Shown one piece after another: positions 36,806 to 48,300 of a stretch of 64,000 nucleotides of DNA. The translations under genes were made by a program, and so were the position numbers. The stretch covers positions 40,867 to 104,866 of the forward strand of contig LSSL01000070.1 of assembly GCA_001953115.1 (NCBI GenBank), in the 5' to 3' direction. The DNA is from Smittium mucronatum (Eukaryota; Kickxellomycota; Harpellomycetes; Harpellales; Legeriomycetaceae). The notes under the pieces were generated by a model that was not told where the DNA came from, did not search any database, and saw nothing but the letters and a program-made list of their open reading frames with translations. Each line of letters opens with the position of its first letter. Position 1 is the stretch's first letter.

Positions 36806-37350
36806 CAAGATTTAATAAAGACGTCAGATTTTTCACATAAAAGTTCAGGTAAAGAAATAAAAAATCTGAAAAATTCCAAAAGATCAGATACTTGCTTAAA
36901 ATATTGAATATTCGCTTAAAAAACCTAAAATCTGTTTTAAAAAACAGCAGTCTATTATTTATCCTTTTTTTTTGTACAAATTTATTAATATTATTTTTAA
37001 GTGAGGAGATTTTATATTAATTGTTCACATAATTATAAGTTCCATAAATTAAATATTTATAACTCTGAATAGCTTAAAAACACTATATATATTTAATATG
37101 AGTTGATTATTTTTAATATGTAGTTTTTTTAAATAAATTTGGTTTTTTAAATAGTTTAAATCGATTTTTACAGATTAAATATCCGTCATTTAGAATATTT
37201 CAAATTAAGAATTATTTCAAATTATCAATAAATAATTTTTTATTAAATTAATTCCCGGTATATCATTATAAAAATATGGCTTATTAATTAATAAAACCAT
37301 GGATTGATTGGGGGAAATAGTAAAAATGAACAAAATTTTGAAAATAATAG
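36806..37350 (-). repeat. Inverted repeat 2, right arm
   Basis: Reverse-complement partner of 28768-29311, about 545 bases. Its outer end runs straight into the left arm of inverted repeat 3, with which it shares the junction words around AAAATAATAGAAAAAGTAAT. Confidence 0.88.
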
Positions 37351-37530
37351 AAAAAGTAATAAAAATTAAAAATATTTACTAAAGTGGTTTGATTTAATAT
37401 ATTGATTATTTATATGGCGAATAAAAGCTCATATCAAATATTGAGATTATTAATTGAAATAAATATCAAATCAGTAAACTTTAATAGCTATTATTGGCTT
37501 TAACTGATCCAATTTGCTACATCCAGCATA
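37310..37530 (+). repeat. Inverted repeat 3, left arm
   Basis: Pairs with the reverse complement of about 39336-39545, for example ACTAAAGTGGTTTGATTTAA at 37379 against TTAAATCAAACCACTTTAGT at 39463, and GCTATTATTGGCTTTAACTG against CAGTTAAAAGCATCAATAGC. Clearly more diverged than repeats 1 and 2. Confidence 0.75.
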
Positions 37531-39335
37531 AAAGTAATATAATTTTTTAATTTAGGCATTCAACATGGGTATTATACAGTAAAAGGAAAAGATTGAGCTA
37601 AATTTTGAATATGGAATAATTATTTTCAATCTATCTAAAAAAATTAATCATTTATTTTAATTATGATAATTTATTTATTAAAATCAAGTACTCGATATAA
37701 TTATAATTATATTTTTGAAGTTTAGCTTTTCATTATGATTAACTCACCTTTTTAAAAGTCTTGATTTAATCATGATATTTAAACTTATTAGGAGCCAAAA
37801 AAAGCATTCATAAATATAAATATTCCTTTATTTTAAATAAATCAAAATTTAAATATGGTTTTTGGTTCCTAAAGTTGGTTTTTGTGTGTTTAGTTCAGTT
37901 TTAAATATTTGCAAAATTTATTGAAGGCTAAAATGATTATCATTTCAGAAAAAAATACCCAAAGCATTGGAGATAAATTAAAATGATGTTTTATATACAT
38001 ATATAGCATAGCACACCACTAGAAAATTTATCAGAAAAAAAATTTAAAAATTTTAAGGATAATTTTAAAAATCTTTTTCATTTTTTATAAATAAATAAAA
38101 TTGATATGTAATAAATAGAAATCAATTTTAAAATTACTATATTGGGGTTTATGATTTATGATACTATCATTTATCTGGCTTTTCTAATTTTTAATTGAAC
38201 CCACTTCACATATTCACGAAAAAAAGCTTTTATATTTTAAATTGATATCATCATATATAATTAGGGGGTTTCTCTAAGTTATTTATATTTTTCAAAAAAA
38301 TAAATAAATAAATATACCAAATTTTAACCGAAGACTAAATTCTAACATAAAAAAAGTATCATATATTAACATATGGATTTTATTTATTTTAAGTTCCCGT
38401 TTTTCTTTATTTTTTAGATAATCTATGATGAGTCCCGTTTGGATGAAAAAGGGTTCATATTTTTTCAAAAAAAATCGGTATTGGGGTAATCTCATATGTT
38501 AATTTAGTATAGAATTTTTAGATATTTCTAAATAATAAGAAAAATGATCTTAGGTTCAAATTTATTTTTTATCAATACATAGCTTTCTTATATGTATGAT
38601 TAAAAAAATATAATGTTTTTTAAGTATTTATAATATAAATAATAAAAATTTAGCAAATGAAATGAAGAGATAAATATAAATCCGATATATTTACTATTTT
38701 ATTTCAAAAAGATTATTATTTGGTCTATGTTAAACGACCCAAAAAATTGTGTATTATATATTTCTTACCTGTATTAATTTAAAAAAATTATATATTATCA
38801 ATATAGTTTGAGTTTTTTTAGCTTGAGGTGCAATTTGACATAAAATAACTGTATAAATTCTTAGTTCATTGAAAATTTATCTCTATATTATTAAACCTCT
38901 TTTCAGCTTGAAAATAATAATAAATTTTATTTGATTCTACAGTATCTTGGATTTTTTGAAAGATAGTCTCATTACCTCATAAACACATGAATAAAATGTT
39001 ATTTTTTTCAAGCTTCCGAATATAAGGTTTAAACATAAAACAATAACATAAACTATATTTGGAAAGATAACGTTAATCTTGCTTGTTGAAACTTGTTATT
39101 ATTATTATTATTATTATTATATCTGGTTAAAAAAATGATATTGAAAGTATTACGCTTATGAATAAGAACTTTAAAATATTTTTTTATGAATATTTAAAAA
39201 TAAAACCTTTTAACCAAAATCCATATTTTTATTAAGAGTTAGATTTAATTAGAACTTAAGCCCAATATTTTCCTTTTACGGTATAATATCTCTACTTTCA
39301 ATACCTAAAATAAGAAGTGCTATAACTTTAATTCT
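37531..39335. other. Loop between the arms of inverted repeat 3
   Basis: About 1.8 kb of AT-rich DNA with an ATT trinucleotide tract at about 39098-39120. No transposase motif found. Confidence 0.45.
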
Positions 39336-39545
39336 GGATGTAGTAAGTTGGATCAGTTAAAAGCATCAATAGCTATTAAATTTTATTCATTTGATATTTT
39401 TGTCAATTAATAATCTCAATATTTGATATAAACTTTTGTTCGCCATATAAATAATCAAATATTAAATCAAACCACTTTAGTAAATATTTTTAATTTTGCT
39501 TACTTTTTATATTGTTTCAAAAACATTTCTATTTTTTCAGATACC
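39336..39545 (-). repeat. Inverted repeat 3, right arm
   Basis: Partner of 37310-37530; see that entry. The outermost 60 bases also resemble the outer end of inverted repeat 2's right arm, so repeats 2 and 3 share a terminal family. Confidence 0.72.
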
Positions 39546-42500
39546 CCGATTAATTAAAATGACAATTTTAACCTTTTTTTAAAATAATAAATGTATAAAA
39601 TTAATCAAATTTTGGACATATTTTATATTAAACCATTAAATATGACATTTTTTTATCAGTTGGTTATTAATTTATTAGATATAAACGAATTAAAGTGCAT
39701 GTAAAAAAAAATAAAAGTGCATATTCTTATAACAATATAGTAAAAGAAATCATCTTTTGGAAATTACAAACTCTGAAACTTAATTTATTATCATTAGTAT
39801 AATTTATCTATTTCTACCAGCATGAAATATTAATTTTTAGAGAGGAAAGAAATCAAATCTGAACTTAGTATTTTTATTTCCCAACAGTAAAATATATAGA
39901 TATATGTTCATCTCATACGCATTTATCATAAAAAGAATATTTAGCTCGAGAAATTGGCTTTTAATTGAAATAATAAAAGTACTATCCATTTTATTAAATA
40001 CTTAAATTTAACTAATAATAATTTTTTTAATTTAAATTATCTAAATGTAAAAGTATTAAATTTTTGTAAGATTAAAATTTTTAACTCCATCTTAGGTGAC
40101 CAAGTATTAATTAAGAAAAAATTTAATTTAACTGGGGGGGGGGGGTTTAGAAGATCTAAAATTAATATTATTTATGCCAATTTTTTTTAAAAAATTAGTA
40201 AAGTAGAGAAAAATAAATATACACACTTTCTCTACCAAAATTGAAAAAAAATCAGATTTTTTTATAAGAAAATTAAATATATCTCTTATATATAAATTCA
40301 GTTACTTGGGGATATTAATTAGTCCAAAAAAACTCCATTAAATTGCGAAAAAGCTATATTTTTATTAGAAATTTGTAAATGAAATTTACTAAAATTTATT
40401 ATTAAGTTTTTAAAACAATTATTTAATCCTACAATACTTAAGACTCCAAATTAAACATATTTAGGTACTTTTTTTAAAATAAGTGGGTTTTATCAGGAGC
40501 TAAATCAATTTAAATATTATAATTAAACCCAAACTTAGCCTAACTTTTGATAAAAATTTACCATCTTTCTATCTATGATATTTTAAATAATAAATAAGAC
40601 TTAATTTTACAAGATAAATAATAATAATAATTTTAATTTAAAATAGTATTGTCGGGATTAATGGGATTAAAAATAAAATTGGTATCAAAAAAAGTAAATA
40701 TGCAAAAAATAGGTTAAATTTAAAGCTCAATTATAAAATATTCTTGAATTAGTTTAATGAATGTATGTTTTTTATTGATTTTATTAGTCTATATATAGAT
40801 ATTTTTGAATAATTTGGAGCTTATTCTTCGAATGAAATTTATTTTTTTCAATTTTTTTTTTTTTTCATTTAAAAATCTTCAATTTATTAATGTATGCGTA
40901 ATATTAAAAACGATTTCTGAAATTTATGCTATCAAACTATATAAATGGGATTAAAATTTTACTTTGAATATTTAATAAAAAAATACTGATTTTAGAAAAA
41001 CTAAAAATAATTAGTAGATAGAAAAAAATCTATTTAAAAAGATTTCACCAACAATCTTAGTTGAATCGCCTCTATAAAAAATCTTTTTTTGAAATAAGTT
41101 TATAGAAAATTGCTGCGAGTCTATAAAATGTTTATTAGTATATATATACCAAGCACTGGGAGATATTTTCACAAGAAATTTTTTTATTTTAAAATATATT
41201 TCCATTAGCTGAGAAACCATAACTAATAATATGACATATTTCATCTTCTTAAATCCGATTTAATTTAAACGTAATTTTTATTATTTTTTACAAGCTAATT
41301 TATACTTTTATTTTAATCGAATTACAGCCACGAATTAATATTTAATTTTATTAAGATAATATTTAATCTATTAGAACTTGGTTGATAAAATGTTTATTTA
41401 TTTATTCAAGTTTTCAATTAGTGGATATTGGCCAAGCTAGATAGATTTTTCAGATAATGTTAAAAATTAATTTATTTTTAAAAATCTGCAAATTTGAGAA
41501 AAAAATACATACATTAAGGTGATAGGCTAATAAAAATCTTTAATTTAGTCTCAATTTGAATGTTTTGAAGATAAAATAATAAATCAAATAAATTAACCAT
41601 CGTTAAAATATTTCTCTTAAATTTTCTACAAAAATATTTGAGCTACAATTTTCATATTTTCACAAAAGAAAGGCGTATTTTCCAGGAAAAAAATAATATA
41701 ATAGAAAGTAAAAAGTAAAATATTGAGCTAATAGCATCAAAAAATCTGGAAATCTTCCCAAAATCAAAATAGTACCTTATCTAAATTTTTTAAGAATGAA
41801 TAGCTAGAAAAACTCTATGTCAATCAGATCTGAAATAATTTACACTAAAGAACTGAGCCAGGAAAAAAAAAACAAAAATCATTGAAATAATTAAAGAATT
41901 TCGAGTAAAATATTTTTATTTTTATTTTTGTCAAATATTTCTTTAAAAAAATCACTTATATCTATCTTTGAGACTTTAAATGGGATTTAAATAAAGACTT
42001 TCATCGATTCTTCACATCTACATCGAGTCTTAAAAAATTTCAATTTTTTGCGCTGTATTAAGCCCATCTGCTGGGAGATATTATTGTTAGCATTATATAA
42101 CCTATTGGACAAATTTTAAAAGATTTAGCCTCAAAATTTATTACATATAAATCTTTGAGAATATTTTAAAGCATCTTTTAACTTAACTACTCAAGATTTT
42201 TTAAACTATCTTTAGTTTTAAGTTAAATTATTTTGATTAGATTTTCCATCGCTATTAGTGAAAACAAAAAGTAATAGATCTTTTTTATAATTTTAAACAT
42301 AAGTTATATTTCTAAAGTTTTTTTTACATCTTATTTTTAATGCGACATAAAATATTATAAAAAAATCGTAAATCAAAGTTGGTTATCTCTTACAAAAAGT
42401 AACAAAAAATTCTATCTAAATGTGAAAAATATATATATTATGTTATTCAATGTATAATTTTTGAAAAAAAGTATTCAAGTAAATGTTTTTTGACAACTAA

Positions 42501-42662
42501 AAGTTAATACTGAATGAGATTTTTTTCATATTTCATTTTTTATTTATCAGAGGTTTATTCAAACTCATTGGTTAGAGTTTTTATAATCAGAAACTATTCC
42601 TTCTGTTAATTTTTTTTATTGATACATACTTGAATAATTTAATATGGATTTATTTAATTTTA
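39546..42662. other. AT-rich desert with a third poly(G) run
   Basis: No gene seen. G12 at 40134-40145 is the longest G run in the window. A T run crosses the line at 40851-40865. Confidence 0.5.
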
Positions 42663-43310
42663 TCAAATTCTTAATGTGATACAAATTTTCTAATGCAAAT
42701 TTGAAAAAAGTGGTACCAAATCAAAAAAAATTGAATGCAATTTGGAAAAAAAATAAAAAATAAGTAAAAATGGATTCGAAATAAGTGAATGTAATTTGGT
42801 TATAGTGCATCTTATTAAAAAAAAAAGTGAAAGCGAATAAAAATACTAATTAGAGCAACCAATTATGAAAAAAGTAAATTATAATTCAAAAAAAGTGAAC
42901 CCAATTTAGTTTAAATAAAAAATTGGCGCGAATTTATAATTCGAATGTATTTTTATTTTATGAGTAGTAGAATCTATCAAATCAACTGTTTCGGGAATGT
43001 GAATAAATATTTTTAAACACCAGATAATTTATGAATAATATTATATTTCCCAAACAGGAACCACATTTCTAAAAAAAAGTATAACAATAAGATATGTCCA
43101 AAAAAGAAAACTTATCTTTTATTTTTTATATTCTATCACGCAAAATTATTTTTAAATTGCGACAATTAAATTAAATTCCGCTTTCAATGAAAAGAGGGAA
43201 ATGCAAAAAAAAAAAGAACAAAGTTCCAATATATTATTATTTTCTGTGTTTTAAATTAACCGAGTTTATTTAAACCATAATTTTTAGCTTTCGGTCCAAT
43301 TTTATAAAAT
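42663..43310 (+). repeat. Left terminal inverted repeat of the DDE_3 transposon
   Basis: Nearly identical to the reverse complement of 44672-45320. The outer 250 bases hold several imperfect copies of an AAAGTGAA-x-AATTTGG-like word (about 42700-42905), which may be transposase-binding sites. Identity ends inside at TTTTATAAAAT. Confidence 0.88.
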
Positions 43311-43508
43311 TTATAGATTTATCTAATTGTTTTAAAATTTTAAAAAAAGTGTTAATTTTAATTTAATTTAATTTTTATAAAAAAATTAACGAACTGGGAA
43401 TTCTTAGTAAATAATTCGCAAATTTAAATTATGAAATTATATATTTTTTTAAACAAAAAGAATAGTTATAAAATATATTACGTGATTTTAATAAAAAAAA
43501 AGACTCAA

Positions 43509-44612
43509 TTATGAGCCAAATATCATATCCCTCATTTGAATTGCAACAGAAAAAAATGGTTGCACATGACTTATAAAATTTCTGCATATTTCTGGTGTTA
43601 CAATTCCAATTGATTCATGAATTGTAGATTCTATGATCCTAGTTACCCACTCAACTTGGGCACATTGCTGGTTTGAATCACCAGCATGGGGCATTTTTAT
43701 TTTTTTAAACATACTTTTTTTATTTCTGATTTGATAACACTCCATGTATTCTCCATTGGGTTTAGAATCGGTAATATGGGAAAAGATATAGCAATATTAT
43801 ACCTTAATACTGATCAGTAACTTCATTAATTCGTACATGAAATCTTGAATTATCCGATACTATTCTAATTTTATGTTGTTTTATTCCCTTTGATAGGGCC
43901 TCCTGAATTAGCTAATGTACCCAAGGGTTACAAGTATCGGCATTGTAACTTTTTCTTTTCTTTTTAAAATTCAATATACCAATGGCAGAAATTAATCCAA
44001 TCATATGTAAATTAGGTCCTGTAGTTAAAGCTAGTTTAGAAAAAGCCCTTTTTAATCTTCTTGATATTCCTCGGGCTCTTCTAACGAACAAATTGACATT
44101 GCTTTCGTCAATAAAAATAAAGAATTTTTCTGATCTAGAATGATTGAGAAATTTATTTACGTAATCAAATTTTTTTTCCTTATTTATTTTTTAATTTGCT
44201 TGTGTCGGCTCAAGATGAGTTCTTTTAACAGTAAATAATCTAAATTTTAGATTTCTACTAATTTTCTGTGAAATTTTTTTTAATTCGTACTCCAAAAAAA
44301 TGAATTGGGATAATTCCTTAAGAGTGAATAATGGATTTTCTTCTAGTTTTTGGATCATAAAATCTGAGTGCTCATCTTTTATTTTCCAAATATTAGATCT
44401 AATCCCCCTCTATTTTTGGGGTATATATTAACTGATTTAATCCAGCTATATGCTGTAGAGATGGACTTGTTATGAACCAAGATAAGGCCGTACAATTCAT
44501 TCCCGTTTTCGACCGAATTTATCGCTGATGACTTCACTGAAAATGGGTGCTTTCTGTATTTAGCTCTTTGGACTGCTCTATTTACACCTCCAATGATATT
44601 ATTTAATAACAT
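43509..44612 (-). pseudogene. Broken IS630/Tc1-type DDE_3 transposase
   Basis: Transposase read across frames on the minus strand. Bases 44612-44379 encode the helix-turn-helix region: ELYGLILVHNKSISTAYSWI then NIYPKNRGG. Bases about 44400-44190 in another frame give FMIQKLEENPLFTLKELSQF and LKFRLFTVKRTHLEP, the second HTH plus the Kr-x-x linker. Bases about 44150-43860 give FFIFIDESNVNLFVRRARG (first catalytic Asp with the R..G of DDE_3), then MIGLISAIGILNFKK, then KIRIVSDNSRFH (second Asp, DN..H). Bases 43745-43509 encode the C-terminal part, with VEWVTRIIESTIHES and EICRNFISHVQPFF. Frameshifts and internal stops (TAA after PTQAN, TAG in the CNPWVH region) show it is inactive. Confidence 0.8.
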
Positions 44613-44671
44613 TTGTGGATGTTTTTTCTTCCTATTTTAGGAATTTTTTACACATAAATGCTCTTTATTTA

Positions 44672-45320
44672 TATTTTATAAAATTGGGCCGAAAGCTAAA
44701 AATTATGGTTTAAATAAACTCGGTTAATTTAAAACACAGAAAATAATAATATATTGGAACTTTGTTCTTTTTTTTTTTGCATTTCCCTCTTTTCATTGAA
44801 AGCGGAATTTAATTTAATTGTCGCAATTTAAAAATAATTTTGCGTGATAGAATATAAAAAATAAAAGATAAGTTTTCTTTTTTGGACATATCTTATTGTT
44901 ATACTTTTTTTTAGAAATGTGGTTCCTGTTTGGGAAATATAATATTATTCATAAATTATCTGGTGTTTAAAAATATTTATTCACATTCCCGAAACAGTTG
45001 ATTTGATAGATTCTACTACTCATAAAATAAAAATACATTCGAATTATAAATTCGCGCCAATTTTTTATTTAAACTAAATTGGGTTCACTTTTTTTGAATT
45101 ATAATTTACTTTTTTCATAATTGGTTGCTCTAATTAGTATTTTTATTCGCTTTCACTTTTTTTTTTAATAAGATGCACTATAACCAAATTACATTCACTT
45201 ATTTCGAATCCATTTTTACTTATTTTTTATTTTTTTTCCAAATTGCATTCAATTTTTTTTGATTTGGTACCACTTTTTTCAAATTTGCATTAGAAAATTT
45301 GTATCACATTAAAAATTTGA
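44672..45320 (-). repeat. Right terminal inverted repeat of the DDE_3 transposon
   Basis: Partner of 42663-43310. The presumed transposase promoter lies between this arm and the first ATG at about 44612. Confidence 0.88.
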
Positions 45321-45322
45321 TA

Positions 45323-48300
45323 AGATTAAAAAAATTTATGATTAGACTTGAGAAAAGTTTTCAAGATCCTTCTAATTTTTCCCACTTAGATTAATAAATC
45401 AACAAATTAATATATTTATTATATATATGTGTGTGTATATCGGTTTATTTGAAGTTATTCTTATCGATATTTGGCATTTTTTTTTTAAATTCTTCAATTT
45501 CAGGGTTAAATGAGATATTTTAAATTATATTAACTATATATTATAATTAAATAGTTTTTTAAATGAAATAATAATAATAAATTCTCTGCACTTTCTCAAA
45601 TTATGAACTCTTTTTAATAACTTATCACCAGTGAAAATTGGTTTTTTTCTTTCCCTTAGAAATCTAAACATATTTATCTTGACCTTACATATAGTATTTT
45701 TACAATTTATGATGTTTATGAATTTTTTGATGGTTTATTGCTTACTACCGATAAAAATATATCAGATAGAAGTGCTAATGATATGTTTTCTTTCATTTAT
45801 ACATTCTCTTTGAAAGGCTGATAAGTTAACATACGTAAATATTAAATTTGAAAAAATAGTAACGTGTTATTCCATATTATTTTTTAAATCCAAAATAAAA
45901 CCTCTTAATTAATATTTTCACCTGACTTGACTTCCTATTTTTTTTCTACTGATAAAAATTTTATAAAAAATTTACCACCCTTATACTTCCATCACATATA
46001 TATATATTTAAAAAGAATTAAGAGAAAAATCCAAGTTAATATTATGAATTTCATAAAAAAAAATTTAAATATACTCTCAAGTTGTATTTGCTAATTTTAA
46101 AATGATATCAAAATTACATCAATACAATATCAAAACAATATCACAATAAAATTATAAAATTTCCTTTAATTTATAAAAATACATCGATTTACGATCATTT
46201 AAAAAAAATAACTTAATTTATGACTAGTTAATCGAATAATGCTTATTTATCAAGCTTTATTTGCTTTATATTTTTTTAAAATCCTATTAATATTATCTCT
46301 TTAATTTTAATATATAGAAAATCTATATATTAATAATTTTCTACAGTTAAAAGGATCTTCGATGATATTTTTGCTGATTTCTCCAAAATATCATGGCTAT
46401 ATATATTAAGCATTTGGAATGTTTTGACATGGGTATCACTTTTTAAAAATAAGAAAAAACTTCTTTAAAACTGCGATATATGATAAAAAAAATCCCCAAT
46501 TTTTTTTATAAAGATATTATCAATTTTTAATTTCTTATATAAATAATTATGGATCCAGAATTTTCGAAGATTATATTAAAAAAATATTGTAAGTGTTTTC
46601 ATGTGCCAGAGATTCAAAAACGGTTAAATTTCCTCTTATTATTTTATTTCAATACTACCTTTTTCTATAGATATTTTTTTTATAAATTTCTTTGGATAAA
46701 ACTTAAGATGAATTGAAAAATTGAGATTTTATTAAATCTCACTATTTCGATTTTAATATTTTGATTTTTATTAGTGCTAAATTAAAATATCTTTTGAAAT
46801 TTTTTATATCTCTATAATTTTTTCATGTAAACCAATAAAGATTAAAATCTTTAAGCATTATATAGCTCTATTATTCATAAAATTATTGTTTTGTATTTAA
46901 TTTTTTTTTATAAAAGGTTTTAAATATTAATAAGTTACATTATACATGAGTAGTTTTAGAAAAAAAAAAATTCTGATTGGCGTTCATCTAAGATTAGAAA
47001 TATTATGACAGAACGCGAACTCTTAATTATGAAATATAAATAATCCTTTTTTCATAAAAAAAAGTTAAAATTACGTCCAGATTGATATCTACAACCATTT
47101 CGTTGAATTATAATTTTTATTTTTTTGATAAACTATTAAGAAATTGTTCAAAGTTACTTGATCATCTTGCAGCCAAAATTTTTTTGATGTATTAATATTT
47201 TTGATGATATTTTTTCCATTTTATTAAATATTAGTTCCTAAATTATTCATAATTTCACACTAAAAGTATTTTTATGATTAAAAAAACCCAAATTGAAAGC
47301 ATGGAATTTGAAATATTAATTAGTATAAGTAAAAAAACTATATAATCTGGAAATAGCGGTATTAAAACTATTATTTAATTAACCAACACCTGTTTTAGTT
47401 TTTCTAAAATATAAAAAATTTCACGTAAAAATAATGGTGAAAAAAAAATTCAGGATTAGAATCTTTTTTTAAATTTTTATTTGTTTTTAAACAAAATTAC
47501 TATGGTATGAAGATATAATCAAATCATTCAGAATTTATGGCAATTATATTATAATTAATGATAAATAAAAGACATTTAATTTTTTTGGCATTAATAGATT
47601 GGAAATTTTCGGAAAAAACATGTAAATTAGAAAATTTTATCAAATTTGAGAAAAAAGATTATGGACACTATTTCAAACAGCCATTTTTTTTCAAAAAAAA
47701 ATCAGTTAAAGCTTATTTTAAGCTATTTATATCTCCAACAATACATCGAAAAATTTATCGCTTGCATCTTTTAAAAATATTTCACTGATTAAACCTGTTT
47801 CTTTTTTTCCCCTTCAGAACAATTTGGTTGAATTTTAGCTATGTTTATCCTATAAATAAAAAAGTATATACTATAAACACTAAAATATATAAAAAAACCC
47901 AATAAATAACTAAATGGAAAATGATAATAAGAAAAATCAGGTCTCCAGTATTTTTTTTTGAATCCCAAAATATTTTATGAAGTAAAAATTCTTCGATTTA
48001 TGCTATTAAAATAATTAAATTAAAAAATAAATAAATAACGGTTACATTTAATTTTAAAATAAATATCCCGTATATTTCGGACAAAAATTTCAATTAAAAA
48101 ACAAATACTGTAAACTTTTTCGTATTTTGCTGCTTTTTCTAGATTTAATACATTTTTCTCAAAATCATCAAAAAACACATTTAAGTTAAAAAAAATTGAC
48201 AAAAATTCGATTATCGATTCATGCTAAATGTATAATAATATTATTCGAAATAAAATCTTAACGCATCATTATAGATTTTGAATAGTTTAGAAATATTGTT

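Larger units (their letters stand above)
42663..45320 (-). mobile_element. Tc1/mariner-superfamily (IS630-like, DDE_3) transposon with long TIRs
   Basis: A complete element of 2658 bases. Both ends begin with TCAAATT (left TCAAATTCTTAATGTGATAC, right end the reverse complement of TCAAATTTTTAATGTGATAC) and are flanked by TA at 42661-42662 and 45321-45322, the target duplication of this superfamily. Terminal inverted repeats are about 648 bases (42663-43310 and 44672-45320). The single internal gene runs on the minus strand and is broken. TIRs this long are unusual for the superfamily, where 20-250 bases are common. Confidence 0.85.
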
